Positions 20,561-32,759 of a DNA stretch of 64,000 nucleotides are shown one piece after another. Every line of letters begins with the position of its first letter. The stretch's first letter is position 1. Position numbers and translations under genes: made by a program. Where the stretch lies: contig CM060958.1 of the NCBI GenBank assembly GCA_030765055.1, forward strand, positions 6,211,849 through 6,275,848, written 5' to 3'. The DNA is from Mantis religiosa (taxonomy: Eukaryota; Arthropoda; Insecta; Mantodea; Mantidae). Under the pieces are notes generated by a model. It did not search any database. It was not told where the DNA came from and saw nothing but the letters and a program-made list of their open reading frames with translations.

Positions 20561-21064
20561 ACGTTATGGAGAGAATGTCTGGACGTGGAATAAGAGTACC
20601 CTGAAACCATCGACAGTAACTGATTCGTTTATCATAATCTGCTTCTTTCAGTTGTTACACCATATGCACTCTGTAAGGTCGCAGCTCTTTGACATGTTCC
20701 ATATGAATACCCTGATTCCTGACTCAATCGACACAACGATTTGTTTGGAGAATTCAATAGCCTTCTGCGAACATCTGTAACAGATGACGGTCTATGTTTT
20801 CCACTCTCACTAATGAGTGTACCAGTTGTCTCCAGCTTTCTTACGAGCGATAAAATTGTTGCCTTGGTCGGAACATCACGTACATTAAATTCTCTTTGGA
20901 ATTCCCGTTGTGTTGTTACCAAGAAATTTGTCTTCCAATGTGTTTTCAAAATGTAAACACGCTCTCGTAATGAGTACTGCATGTTGATGTTATGGCTGCA
21001 CATTTAACACTGTCAGCTGTCAACAATTATAAATAGTTCAGGTTTATACGAATCGCACTGTATA

Positions 21065-22055
21065 TTAAAGAAGGTAGAATTGCATTAGCGTGAGAGCCTG
21101 ACATTAGATGAACCCTAGTTTGACTTTCGTCAAGCCGCGCGCCGTGACTTACTTTTTTTTTACAATTTGCCATAATAGGTAGCCAAATGCTGGTCTGTCC
21201 CATTTCATTTGCTTAACATGTTTCAGCGTGTAAGGATCAGGCGTGTGCACGACGGTCTGGTGCTTCCTTTGTGAGAATGTCTGACCCTCAATGAGTGAGC
21301 CCGGTCAGGTAGGACGTAATATATGGGGACGTTAGGGGCCCCACCTTGTCCAGTTTTGCCGCCCCGGATCTGTCGCGCTCTGTGTTCTTTGGTTCAAAAC
21401 CAGCAGCCGACAAATATTAACTTATAAAAGCTTTAAATCCGAGACGTCAATAAAAGATTCCTAGATCTTTTCATGAACCGTCAAGGAAAAAAAGAAACCG
21501 AGCAAGCGGAGAACATTTTAAAGTGTCTAAAGCTATGCAAATAAGACTACATTAAATTGTAGTAATTGTCAGTTGTGAGGACCATATGCCGCCGGTGTAG
21601 CGGAAACTCGTCCCAAAGGAGTTGTGTCCCAAAGGAGTTAATAAACTAAAATGGAGTTATATCGCTTTGAGCACACTTTAAAACTGTCGGTCTGTGCCGG
21701 GAGTAAAGCCACGAGATAACCAAAACAGCCAACCACACACATACACTCTCTGCTTTCCTCGTTCTGGTCTCGAGGTAACGGCTTAAGGAAAGACAGCTGA
21801 CAAACGAATACCAATCTCTTTCCTCATCCGCTTTCTTCTTCATTCTGTTCTTATCTCCTTCACTTTTTCCCCCTTTGGTTCACTTCTGTGGACCACTTTA
21901 ACTGTTGATCATTTCGGGGTTTTGCTGAAGCATTACATGATGTTTGTACTCTTTGAAGTTTGAGGTTATGTTGCTGCAGGTTTTCTAACTTACTTTCAGA
22001 CGCACATTCACTCTCACATCCACACTTTATGGAGAACAGAGAATAAATAAAACTG
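21065..22055. other. Unassigned stretch
   Basis: No gene recognised. A short direct repeat, gtcccaaaggagtt, occurs twice in tandem at about 21611-21640. Confidence 0.45.
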
Positions 22056-24540
22056 AGCTAGCTACAAAATAGAGTGGTCATAAGGCTGGTCTATCGCTAC
22101 TAGCCAGTGCGGTGCGTACAACGTTGTACAGTTAAGCATGCATACTGGCTCGCTTTGCGGAACCGTACGGCTAAGTTGTTTGAGCGCTCTAAAGATACTA
22201 ATTACAGAATTGTTTTGTTTTTTCCGTGTTGCAGAGCTATTTTTTTCTGAGGATTATTGTCCAAACTCCATGTTTGTAGCGCACCTGGTTTAGGCGATAT
22301 GAAAAGATAAGACTTCTGACTAAAAGGAAAATAATCATTAACTGTCAGTGAAGAAAATCACACACGTGCTATGCTGCAGTTGCATTTTGTATCTTACATT
22401 CAGTAAAGTAGTGATCTTTTAAGAGTGCACACATGCTTTTCAAAGTTACTAAATATACCTACCGCTTAGCAAACATAGTTCTGGTGCGCCTAGTAATAAC
22501 TGCAAAACAACTCGTAAAATTTAACATAAGCAGGCTAGAAATATTCTTGTTAATCTGTTTTCCTTTTTCAAACAAATAAATTAAAGACATTTTCGAAACT
22601 ACAAATTTGGCTTGGAGTTGAGAATTAATGTCACCTGAGTGATCATTCTGTGACGAACATTCTTAAAGAAGGCAAACAGTTTACCAATTTAGGAGAAGCT
22701 TCCTTATTTAGATCTCCAGGGAAACATCGAGCAACTAGGAAAACGTGCTGCCAACTTAGACAATTTTAAGTGTGTTTTACGTAGAGCAATTTATGATTTA
22801 TATGATAACGGTGAATATCCAACTACCAAAAGGCTGATCAATTTAATGAGGGGGGGGGAATAGAATATATGAGTTCTGTATCTTCTATGTATAATATTGC
22901 GAATCTCTTGGGTTCAAATATAAGAGAACGAATGATGGTCGCAAATTTCTGTTTCATAAATACACATTCATGTCTTCCGTATTTATTAAGTATTTTAATG
23001 AAAGAAAGTCCATTACAGGCAGTATACAAATATGGCATCATTAAAATAGAAACCCGTTCAGAAAGTAACCTCCGGTTGATTGCAAAAAAATCACCAAGTT
23101 AAATAAAAATATTTTAATATATACATCTTACAACTACATCTTTGCACTATTTTTCTACGTAGTCTCCATAACGATTGAGACACTTATCGTATCTGTTCAC
23201 AAGCTTTGAAATTCCTTCTGCATAAAAATCACCCGCTTGTGCCTGGAGCCAGCCTGTAACCGCATCTTTGAGGTCTTCGTCGTCATCAAACCGCTGGGAC
23301 CCAAGCCATGTCTTCATATGCATGAAGAGGTGATAATCGCTTGGCGCCAGATCTGGGCTGTAAGGTGGATGGTTGACAACGTCCCACTTGAAGGACTCAA
23401 GAAGGGCTGTTGTTCTGCGAGCAGAGTGAGGACGGGCGTTATCGTGCAAAAAAACGATACCGGAAGTCATTATACCACGGCGTTTGTTCTGTATAGCCCG
23501 TCGTAATTTTTTTAGTGTTTCACAGTACACGTCTTGATTACGTCCCATGTTCCATGAATTCAACCAACAACACCCCTTTTGCATCCCAAAACACCGTTGC
23601 CATCAATTTTCGGGCAGAAAAATCTTGCCGGGCTTTTATTGGTTTGGTAGGCGAATTTGAATGTGCCCATATCTTTGATTGTTCTTTTGTCTCAGGGTTC
23701 TTGTACTTAATCCAGGTTTCGTCCCCGGTCACGATTCTGTTTAACAATGGTTCACCTTCGTCCGCATAACGTGACAGAAAGTCTAATGCAGAGGCCAGTC
23801 TTTGAGTTTTGTGGTGGTCGGTAAGAATTTTGGGCACCCATCGTGCACAGAACTTACGGTAACCCAATCTTGCTGTCACTATTTCGTACAAGAGAGTCTT
23901 AGAAATCTATGGAAAATCAGTAGACAACTCCGACATTGTGAAACGTGGTTTTCACGAACTTTTGCATCAACTGTCTGAACGAGTTCGTCCGTCACCAATG
24001 ATGGTCTACCACTCCTCTCTTCATCACGAACGTTTTCTCGTCCACTTTTAAATAAACGTACCCATTCACGGACCACTCCTTCACTTATAACTCTTGGTCC
24101 GTCACGGCACAAAGCTCACGAATATCCTTTGGCTGTAAAAAACCTTATAACAGCACGCACTTCACATTTGGCGGGGTTTTCTATTGCAGCACACATTTCA
24201 AACGGCCACAAACACTAAACTAGCGCAGATACGACGTTCACTCGACCACGGCTTGATGCCAGCTGACCTGCTGAGTGCGTGAATGCACAGATGGCGTCGC
24301 TACTCCCCCCACTAGCCGCACTGTGACGGATCGGAGGTTACTTTCTGAACGTTCCTTGTATATTCACAAATTGTTGAAATGTCATTATTTTGTTTCACTG
24401 TAGCAATCCTGGATTCGGTGAGACAAAGACAGATATATCTTCCGTCTCTGTCGCCCGCTTGCCTGCAATTGGCAACACAAAGACAGTACGATAACCCTAT
24501 TGGCTCAACCCATGTTCGTTCTTGTATTTTAGCAACTCTA
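22056..24540 (+). mobile_element. Transposon X-1, copy 1, carrying a mariner
   Basis: Same sequence order as the copy at 38.25-43.58 kb, so boundaries come from comparison: left end GAGCTAGCTACAAAATAG, right end near TTTTAGCAACTC. Broken plus-strand coding at 22690-23041 reads SPGKHRATRKRAANLDNF then RRAIYDLYDNGEYPTTKRL and, in another frame, SLGFKYKRTNDGRKFLFHK. This is a winged-helix-like N-terminus seen in insect IS630/Tc1-type transposases that carry a YLDET or YMDET catalytic motif. The catalytic part is absent in this copy. Mariner inserted at 23053-24358. Confidence 0.6.
23053..24358 (-). pseudogene. Mariner with frameshifted transposase, inside X-1
   Basis: Right terminal repeat is the complement of CAAGGAACGTTCAGAAAGTA next to TA (24359-24360); the left repeat lacks its outermost bases (CCGTTCAGAAAGTAACCTCC). 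The minus-strand transposase is in three frames: N-terminal half 24112-23879 (VISEGVVREWVRLFKSGR), middle 23891-23538 (VTGDETWIKYKNPETKEQ), C-terminal 23584-23147 (IVFLHDNARPHSA, SPDLAPSDYHLFMH). All three catalytic Asp survive but at least two frameshifts separate them. Comparison with the 42 kb X-1 copy shows the empty site as aaactatattcac. Confidence 0.88.
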
Positions 24541-25054
24541 AAAGAATAAGATCCTACAACTTCCAGACGGGAATTGAACTTGTGAACTCTGGTTTAAAAG
24601 CTCGCCAATCACTCGAACACGGTAACATCTTGATTTTTAATATAGAAACAAATTAAAAAAGGGGGATTCGCAGATTGTTACAGTTTGTTTAATGCGAGTA
24701 ACTTTAAGTAATAATAAACCATTCCCGTTGCCAAAGTGAAAACAAAACATAAAGCTACTTACCGATACGTCTGGTGATGACCCTCCTATATTCGGAAATT
24801 ACAAGTTTTCCTTGAATCATTTCCGTTATTTTATTTCAGTATGTAACTTCCGCCTCTTTCTCCTTTGTAAGTTTCTTCTTCTCTTTGAGCAAGCCACTTT
24901 GCTTCCGCTTGTCAAAAGATTATAATAAGTTGTGGAGAAAGAGATGGAACAAAGGGGATGTACACTAACGTACAGGACTGAACAGTTAGAAATTAAGAGT
25001 TGGGGGAGAAAAGAAAATAGGGAAATAAGGATCAAGAGCTATAAAGAGGGAAAT
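24541..25054. other. Unassigned stretch
   Basis: Nothing recognised. Confidence 0.45.
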
Positions 25055-25297
25055 AATGTGTAGTGTTTAACGCCCGCTTTTACTACATACGGCACCGCAG
25101 GCGATGACACTGAAGATACATAAGATGAAGATGGAGCACCGGTGGGATGAGATGGCGGGGGAAATCGGAGATCCCGGAGAAAACCCGCCCCAGCGCTGTG
25201 TTGTCCATCACAAATCTCACTTTGCGGTCGCCTGGGATCGAACCTGGGCCGCCTTGGTGATAGCCAAGCGGTCTAACCACTGAACCATGGCGCGGCC
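25055..25297 (-). mobile_element. SINE-B copy, first unit of a tandem duplication
   Basis: Complete minus-strand SINE-B. aaagaggg occurs on both sides (25044-25050 region and 25302-25309), consistent with a short target duplication. This indicates the original insertion of the duplicated pair. Confidence 0.9.
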
Positions 25298-25707
25298 AAT
25301 AGAAAGAGGGGCAGAAAAAGAAAGGGAAATAGCAATGTCCACATAATACGCAGTAACACTAGCACAGCAACTAGCTATGCTTCTTCTATCCTACATAGAT
25401 TTAACATGCACCGGTTCATTTCATACTTCCAGATCCTAAGAGTATAGAAGTTAATCGTAGCTATACTCCAGGCGGAAACCGAACCTGGAAGCACTGGATT
25501 TAGAAGCTACCATGACAGTCACCAGACTACAGATGCACCCTGATATTTTTATTTATTTATTTTATTTATTTATTCCTATGAACATTACAGGCTTATAACC
25601 CAATTAAAATGTTCATCGTACCTAGATGTTTACATATAATAATATACCTACTTCAATAAAACACAAGGTACACATAAATGAACACAAAGTATTACAGAGG
25701 TAATATA

Positions 25708-25920
25708 CAAGGGGTGTGCAGAAAGTAAGTCATCTTTCAATTCATCTCTGCTACAGCGCTGCGATCGCAGTTCCGCACATACGCGGTAGACGCTCTGTAG
25801 CAAGGAGAAGAAACGTGTGCCATTGTGAGATCGCTGTCAGCCACGTACGCTTTGTTGTGCTTGTTTACAATGTTGGTGTTGATTGAAAATCCCGCTGCTT
25901 GTGAAATCAGTTCTGTGTGA
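25708..25920 (+). pseudogene. Mariner 5' end only, cut at the duplication junction
   Basis: Terminal repeat CAAGGGGTGTGCAGAAAGTA after TA, 5' leader and the first transposase codons (MLVLIENPAACEIS). It stops at 25920, exactly where the tandem-duplication junction falls. Confidence 0.88.
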
Positions 25921-25934
25921 AAATGAAATGTGAA

Positions 25935-26176
25935 ATGTGTAGTGTTTAACGCCCGCTTTTACTACATACGGCACCGCAGGCGGTGACACTGATGATACAT
26001 GAGATGAAGATGGAGCACCGGTGGAATGAGATGGCGGGGGAAACCGGAGGTCCTGGAGAAAACCCGCCCCAGCGCCGTGTTGTCCACCACAAATCTCACT
26101 TTGCGGTCGCCTGGGATCGAACCCGGGCCGCCTTGGTGAGAGCCAAGCAGTCTAACCACTGAGCCACGGCGCGGCC
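25935..26176 (-). mobile_element. SINE-B copy, second unit of the tandem duplication
   Basis: Same insertion as the copy at 25055-25297, carried along by duplication: the right flank is identical in kind (ccaatagaaagagggg) but the left target-duplication copy is missing. Confidence 0.9.
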
Positions 26177-26586
26177 AATAGAAAGAGGGGCAGAAAGAGA
26201 AAGGGAAATAGCAATGTCCACGTAATACGCAGTAACACTAGCACAGCAACTAGCTATGTTTCTTCTATCCTACATAGATTTAACATGCACCGGTTCATTT
26301 CATACTTCCATATCCTAAGGGGATAGAAGTTAATCTTAGCTATACTGCAGGCGGAAACTGAACCTGGAAGCACTGGATTTAGAAGCTACTATGACAGTCA
26401 TCAGACTACAGATGTACCTTGATATTTTTATTTATTTATTTTATGTATTTATTCTTATGAACATAACAGGCTTATAGCCCAGTTCAAATGTTCATCAGAT
26501 GTAGGTGTTTACGTATAGTAATATACCTACTTCAATAAAACACAAGGAAAACATAAATGAACACAAAATAATACATAAGTAATATA

Positions 26587-26807
26587 CAAGGGGTGTCCAA
26601 AAAGTAAGCCATGTTTCAATTTATCTCCGCTGCAGCGCTGCGATCGCAGTTCCGCACATACGCGGTAAACGCTCTGTATCAAGGAGAGGAAACGTACGCC
26701 ATTGTGAGATCGCTGTCAGCCACGTACGCTTTGTTGTGCTTGTTTAGAATGTCGGTGTTGATTGAAAACCCGCCGCTTGTGAAATTAGATCTGTGTGATG
26801 ATGATGG

Positions 26808-26848
<41 letters not shown>

Positions 26849-27618
26849 GTCATCAGCGCCCTTACAAAAGCTCTTTCATGGCAAAAGCCAGATATAAATT
26901 ATTCGAAATTTAAAAAACATATCAAATCAAAATGACTATAAAATTAATAAGCACAAATGGGTAAAACAATTAAAAAACCATAAGTACCAATAAAATTCCA
27001 AAAGGCATAAAAAACACTTTTGTATATCAACTTGCCATGACAAGAGCTAGCTGCCCAGAGGTGGTCGAACCAATTTGTTCCGTTTCTTTGGGGCAGGGCT
27101 AGCACTTTTAGCAGGTTTTTCCTGCCTTTTCCTCACTGTCGTTTATGTACATCAGATCTGTCATTCGTTTTCTAAATGCTAGGAAAGTGAAACCAATTGA
27201 AATTTATCGGAAAATTTGCGATGTAAAAAGGTGTTGTCTTCACGACAACGCATGACCACACAGTGCAAATGCGACGTAAAACATCCTACAGGAATTTGGC
27301 TGGGACGTGTTTGACCACGCCCCGTACAGCACTGACCTCGCTCCTAGCGACTTTCATCTGTTTTTGCATCTCAAATCTTTCCTTGGCGGTCAACACTTCA
27401 ACAATGACGAAGAGCTGAAAGAAAATGTTTCCAAATGGTTGAAGACACAGGCGGCAAACTTCTGTGAAGAATGTATACAAAAACTTGTCTCCGTATGACA
27501 AATGACTGAAAAATTTCGGCAGTTATTTGGAAAAGTAGTTTAAGAGTTTTCGAATTTTGTGCAATAAATAATTTTTCTGTATCTTTACACAATTTAATTT
27601 TATTACCAATATACCTCG
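26587..27618 (+). mobile_element. Internally deleted mariner with nested retroposon
   Basis: Left repeat CAAGGGGTGTCCAAAAAGTA after TA 26585-26586; right end ATATACCTCG before TA 27619-27620. Transposase start at 26749 (MSVLIENPPLVKL). After the nested insert it resumes (RSVIRFLNARKVKPIEIYRK) to about 27223. It then jumps directly to LHDNARPHSANAT, PYSTDLAPSDFHLF and the C-terminus (27235-27540). The first catalytic Asp and all DNA between are deleted. Non-autonomous, of the kind that gives rise to MITEs. Confidence 0.85.
26795..27153 (-). mobile_element. Short LINE/SINE-type retroposon with (ATC)n tail
   Basis: 359 bp insert in the mariner. On the minus strand it ends GGGCGCTGATGACC followed by (ATC)n; the tail occupies 26795-26847 on the plus strand as (GAT)n. 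Perfect 8 bp target duplication agatctgt at 26787-26794 and 27154-27161. No coding capacity. The 3' end ...GGCGCTGATGACC resembles tails of insect non-LTR families. Confidence 0.88.
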
Positions 27619-27620
27619 TA

Positions 27621-29224
27621 TCTTAGTGACTTGAAGTACAGTAGAAGAATTATCTTTATTCACTTGTTTATATCTCATATCATATTTATATACAACAAAA
27701 GTTCACTGAACAAGGAATATTTCAGAAACGGCTAACGCTATGAAATGGTGAAATTGCTATCTATTTGTTAGCACTCGTTCAACCCGATACAGAGCGTGAG
27801 ATGTAGGTACCAGCAAGATAACGCGAAGTTGTATTGCGTGATGTTAACAAACTGACGACAAAAATCGATTATCGTCGTGTAGCCGGAAATTAGTATAGGT
27901 AGCTATTTTCGGTTTGATACCGTTAATTGCTTGGTGCTGAGAGTCTTCCCTGCAATGCATTTCCGCTCCTTAATGACTGTTTGGTTCCAGCTCTCTTCAA
28001 ATGTTAATTTGCGTGCAAGGCACCAATTTCTTACCTGCTGCTTTAAATAAGTTAAGACAATGTTCAACTTGTTTGCTTCTGTCGTTCGATACTGACAGGG
28101 GCAGCCGAGGTCGTTAAGCCACAGGTCTGTGGTTCAAATCCAGCCGGGAACGTCCTCCACTGCCTGGTAGGTGGATCTTTCCTTTCCTTCATTAACTTCC
28201 CAATTATGATTCTATCGTGTCTACCACCTGTAAGGGCTTCTTAAAGACTAGCATTAAAATTTAACTTGCTGTACTCACATAACTTTCTCTACTCAGGTTT
28301 GTGCTAGCTATTCATATAAACTACTGTACCTACTGTATATGCCCAAGAAAAAGTGCAAAATTATCTTTAAAGACGTAAAACATCTGATCTTAAAGGGTAT
28401 AGTAATAGAAAATATAATGTAATTTCATCCCCGTTAATCTGAATCAAACTGTAATGCTGTAACATCATCCGAATGTTTGGTACAATGCACATCAAACCCA
28501 TAAGGCAGTTCGCATTAGAATATGATACACACCCCGTATCCACTTTGTTTGGAAAATGGTGAATTTGGCGTGCGTATAATGGTGGTCTCTCGCCATACGA
28601 GACTCTAGGCTTAGCACGACATCTGTGTAATGAAATTGGAGAACATCTCTCTACATCAATACAGCTAAAAAAAAACTCTAACAAAAAATGTCTTTTAAAT
28701 TGAATCTAACACGGAATGCTTATGAAATGAAGGGATTAAGGGAAAAACAATTACGTTTCATAAAATGTAATTTTTTGTGGTAGTCATCTGTTGGATTCGT
28801 TAGAAAATTACGTTGGATTATATGATGATTGAAAATGTATTGGAGGTTTACAGGTCTTTAGGAAAATGGACCACAGTACGTCGTGTTTAAGTGAATGGTA
28901 ATAAACCTAGATGGAATATAATTTATAAGGTTGCGTAGTGCTGCTTGTCGTGTTGGGATGCTAATTTGTAATATTTTATAATTTTAATTTAGCATTTAAT
29001 AATTTTTCTTCAGTTTGTGCTCTATTGTGATTATTTCATAATATATCAGGTGAGTCAGCTGCCCCTTATGCTCTAGTTTTATAGCAGCCCCATTTCATAC
29101 TCCAACATGAAAACATGGACCGCGTTACTAGGTTCTACCCGCGTATTTAACATGGATGTTAAATTAGTACTAATATAGATGTTATCACATCGCCTGTAGT
29201 ATATTCGTAATTAGACAGTTGACG
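27621..29224. other. Mostly unassigned; one tRNA-like SINE fragment
   Basis: At 28098-28150 there is GGCAGCCGAGGTCGTTAAG with GTGGTTCAAATCCAGCCGGG, an A/B-box pair with the same head as a fragment at 59058-59080. It is probably a decayed copy of another tRNA-derived SINE. Nothing else recognised. Confidence 0.45.
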
Positions 29225-30835
29225 TTCGCACGTCTGTAAATGTTCAGTGGAACAAGTGAATACTATATGTTAGACGGAATGTTTATCTCACACTGGATAG
29301 CTCAGTTAGAACGACTGCTAAATGTTTTACAAGTGATGCATCAGTGGATCAACGTCCATGATGAGATGACGACTGTTTATGGAAATGATTGCCCATCGTA
29401 TGACACTATTGTGAGATGGAAAAGGAATTTTCAATTTGGTCACATGTCCCTGACAGATGAGCCAAGAGCTGGTAGACTGTCAGCTGTCACAGTGAAGAAA
29501 GTGGAGTGTTTAATACTGGAAGACAAACGAGCAACCATCCAAATGATCTTGAATGAGACACATCTTAGTTATGGTAGTGTGTGGACGAACTGCACATGTC
29601 TAAGGTGTCTGCACGGTGGGTTCCACGTTTACTAACCCTTTTCCAAAAGCAAACACGGCGTGACCTTTCAAGACAGATGTTGATGATGTTGGAATGGGAT
29701 GAAGATATTTTTTTTAATCGTCTGGTAATAATGGATGAATCCTGGATATATCAATATGATCCAGAGACAAAAACCATGAGTATGGAATGGAAACATGCCG
29801 ATCCCTCTCCCCAAAACAGGGAAATGTGCAAAAGTCAGCTGGGAAGGTAATGCTTTAAGTTTTCTAGGACTGTCGTGGAGTCATCCTTACAGATTATCTT
29901 GCCAGAGGTCAAACCATCACTGACAGATACTACTGCAATTTTCTGGACAAGTTACGAGCAGCTCTGATTAAGAAATGACGTGATATGCTCTCCAAAGGTG
30001 TTCTTCTGTCTGACAATGCACCAGCTCATTCGTCTCAAGTTGCAGTTGATAAAACAGGGGAATGTAGCTTTGAGAGCTTACAGCATCCGCCGCCTTATTC
30101 GCCCGATCTCACACCAAGTGACTTTTTCTTGTTCCCGGAAATGAATCCGTTGCGTGGTTGCCGATTTGACAGCAAAAATGACATCACTAGTGAAGTGGAA
30201 GAAAGGTTTAAGGCGAATTCTGCAGACTTCTACTATCAAGGTATTCGGAAGGCCTCCCGTAGGAGAGGGGATCCGTCCCCTTCAGCTGCCGTGGGGCGGG
30301 CGCTGCGGACTCTTAGCACTCGTGGTATCTCTGACGTTACTAGAGGAACCTCGGGCCGAACTGCCGAGCCCCTCCCGTCGGTTGAGTTGTTCGGATTGGG
30401 TTGGACTCAAGGGGGCAGTGTGTTGCCGACACCCACGGGGAATTGGGTACCTCCGGCCAGGCTACGGCCGCCCGGAGGGGGTAGAGAGTTGCCTAATAAG
30501 TCCCGGGTACTGTCCTGCAGAGCTAGTACAAGGTGTACTAAATCACCAGGCGGCTCCACCGAGGCTTTCGGTAGTCTTCCCTGCGGGGTTGACGCGCGTA
30601 AGCGGCGTATCCGCTTCCACCCGTCTTGTCTTTGTAGTCGATGGGGAGGGGGCGGGCTTTTTAGACTTGCCCCATGGAAAGAGCCCCGGAGTTTTCCTCG
30701 CTCCCAGGTAGAAGGAGGCTGGACTAAAGGGAGTAGAACCTCTGCACCTAAATAAATACATTCAGAAGGTCAAGAAACGCTGTGAAAAATGCGTAACTAC
30801 GTGACTACGTAGAGAAGAACTAACAAGCACATATG
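29225..30835 (+). pseudogene. Degraded mariner split by a GC-1 retroposon
   Basis: Transposase in several frames: WINVHDEMTTVYGNDC, SLTDEPRAGRLSAVTVKKVE (29240-29560); ARWVPRLLTLFQKQTRRDLS, DESWIYQYDPETKTMSMEWK (29581-29850); VLLSDNAPAHSSQV, PPYSPDLTPSDFFLFPEMN (29985-30240); and after the insert IQKVKKRCEKCVTT-like residues (30765-30810). The second catalytic region has DNAPAH in place of the usual DNARPH. Frameshifts and the insertion make it inactive. The minus-strand relative is at 612-1045. Confidence 0.82.
30253..30758 (+). mobile_element. GC-1 retroposon copy
   Basis: About 506 bp, conspicuously GC-rich against its AT-rich surroundings. Contains GGGGATCCGTCCCCTTCAGC, TCACCAGGCGGCTCCACCGA and GTTGACGCGCGTAAGCGGCG. 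It ends GGGAGTAGAACCTCTG plus a TAAATAAATA tail. Imperfect 11 bp duplication tattcggaagg / cattcagaagg (9/11) at 30242-30252 and 30759-30769. A long frame runs through from the mariner (to 30755) but is a read-through. No known domain seen. Tail and duplication indicate retroposition. Confidence 0.8.
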
Positions 30836-31818
30836 ACCCCCTTAGTTCATTAACATCTGTTTGAAGTATCAACATAGCTGGCCAGTACCACACTTAAAAA
30901 TACTGAATGATAAGATTTATTTTCAAACAAACATGAGATTGATGTAAGTTGTTCATTGACATTGATTACTTTTAGGAAAAAGTTCAGTGGAAATTGAAGA
31001 GACATTTCATTGCTAATAAATCCAAGTAGAACATGTACCACATTAGGAAAAGAATATATTCTTTCAGTTAGTTCCACCTAACCGAATCAACATGAGGGGC
31101 AAATTAAGTTGATTTAAAATATAAAAACAACTAAATACAAAGTAAACACTAAACATATTGTTGTAGCGAGTACGGGCTACAAAGAGCAGTAAGAATGTTA
31201 GGTTGGCACCAAGGAATACAGGGAAAATCCTCTTGCCAGACAAGCTGTGATGGATGACAGGTTAATGAAAAAGCAGATCGTCTAAAACTAATAACACGAG
31301 AAACCTTGATTTAACCCTATACTGCAATAACGTTTGTTCTTAATACAAGCTCTACCCAACATCGTTTATATTTATATACCTTCTACAAACATTTTTATAA
31401 AAGCTTACTTTGTATTAATCCATATAGGTTAACAGAAATGCTTTCATTGCCGATTATATAGAAGTCACAAGGGAGATACGGGAAACCAAACTGATATTAG
31501 ATGTTTGCAAATCGGGTCACGCTATGCTTTTTCAATATCGACAGAACAGCGACGGGGTTTTCAATAAATGGGAAACATATTCAACAATTCAAACCAGAAC
31601 AAGGACACCCAAAACGTTTCTGAAGTATCACGTGTTTTACAGAGATCTACATTTTGGTGTACTTTACCATTTTTACAAAATGAAATACAATTCCTTCCGA
31701 ATGAACAGTACTATACAAACAATTCAAGATAACCTGCACTTTATTTGTCATGTAAAATATCTGAAAAAATATGTAATTTCAATCGAAATCGTTACAGTTT
31801 TTGAAAAAAAAAAAAACT

Positions 31819-31849
<31 letters not shown>

Positions 31850-31995
31850 GGATCCAGGTAAAGGGTAGTTTGAAGTGTGGAGATTTTATAAAAAAAATTC
31901 TTCGTGAGAATTCTTAGAGTATGCTAAACTTAGATATTCAATTTGAGTTGAAATCGACAGGTTTTTTTTTTGCACTTTATTTTCACCGATTGCAT
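30836..31995. other. Unassigned AT-rich stretch with an A-run
   Basis: Poly(A) tract near 31808-31849; the frame at 31524-31820 is unrecognised. No element boundaries found. Confidence 0.4.
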
Positions 31996-32585
31996 TGTTG
32001 CTAGGAGGCGCTGCCGACGTGCACAAGGAGGCAGATAGTGCAGCGCGGAGATGAAAAGCTTGCCGAAACAAATAAAGATACATAACTAGAAGGTTCTAGT
32101 GTCGTCTTGTATTTTCGATTAATTTCTAGAATAATGAGTAGAGCCATATATTTTTTTTAATAAAATATATGTCTATGATATATATTTTTCGTCTCCTTAT
32201 TTAACCGTTTTTTATAGTTTCCGTTTAATTACCTATCAATTTTCTGTAGTTTCACACACATACACTATACACATAAACACCCATGCCCAGGGCAGGACTC
32301 GAACCCGTGACCCTCTATGCGGTGGAACGCTAGAGACATACGTTCTAACGAACATGGCTACGAGGGCCGGCCAAGGTATAAAAAGGAAGCCAGAGTTAGG
32401 TGTATGGGGAGTGGTAATCGGAAGTGATAACTGCACTTGTGCAAATCTGACGAGAGATTGTATTTGTGTATGTGACGTAATTCTGCTACTTTAAGGGTTG
32501 ACTAAACTGTGTTTCTACGGAAATAAAAAGAATTTTGGAATTTCTGCAAATTGGACTTTTAATTCTACGAACCCACAAAGTCACA
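31996..32585 (+). mobile_element. Solo LTR-1 interrupted by a third SINE type
   Basis: Starts TGTTGCTAGGAGGCGCTGCC and ends GAACCCACAAAGTCACA. The TATA region (GGTATAAAAAGGAAGCC) and GTGTTTCTACGGAAATA block match sister LTRs. The insert at about 32150-32370 is a minus-strand tRNA-derived SINE. On the minus strand its head reads GGCCCTCGTAGCCATGTTCG and its B box ACGGGTTCGAGTCCTGCCC. No matching flanking duplication for the LTR (gcat versus atgt). Confidence 0.78.
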
Positions 32586-32759
32586 ATGTACACAAACTTC
32601 TTCTAAAAATGTTTATATTTTCTCTTATGCACAGAGTGTCTCAAAACATATTTTCAAGAAATATGGACATAAAATATTTGGTGATATATAATGCGTCCCG
32701 TACACACATTAAGGAAAATATTATGGATACGTCCTTGATACTTGCGATATCTCGATATT

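Larger units (their letters stand above)
19337..21060 (-). mobile_element. Tc1/mariner-superfamily element with degraded transposase
   Basis: Inverted ends CAGTGCGATCCATATAAACC (left) and the complement of CAGTGCGATTCGTATAAACC (right), each flanked by TA. Minus-strand coding in order: N-terminal HTH (YSLRERVYILKTHWKTNFL, then SLVRKLETTGTLISESGKHR, SPNKSLCRLSQESGYSYGTCQ) at 21003-20632; catalytic segment with TVWCVMSASRIFGPLFFDTT at about 20271-20011; then FFLWGYLKNRVYKNRSRTID and SENMVRRVQTCIDAGAGHFQ at about 19900-19421. SINE-A (19588-19825) lies in the C-terminal part and a 273 bp direct duplication in the catalytic part. Inactive. Confidence 0.85.
25056..26798. repeat. Tandem segmental duplication, two units of about 865 bp, offset 879 bp
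   Basis: Unit 1 (25056-25920) and unit 2 (25935-26798) share, in order, a minus-strand SINE-B, about 400 bp of unique flank, a (TTTA)n-rich segment and the first 200 bp of a mariner. The offset stays at 879 bp across the SINE start and the mariner TA (25706 and 26585). The junction carries the 14 bp filler aaatgaaatgtgaa. Divergence of a few percent shows it is not recent. Confidence 0.92.

Noticed and set aside
29985..30755. 256-codon frame that looks like one protein
   Set aside because: It is a chimera: mariner C-terminal residues followed by read-through into an inserted GC-1 retroposon; the target duplication marks the join.
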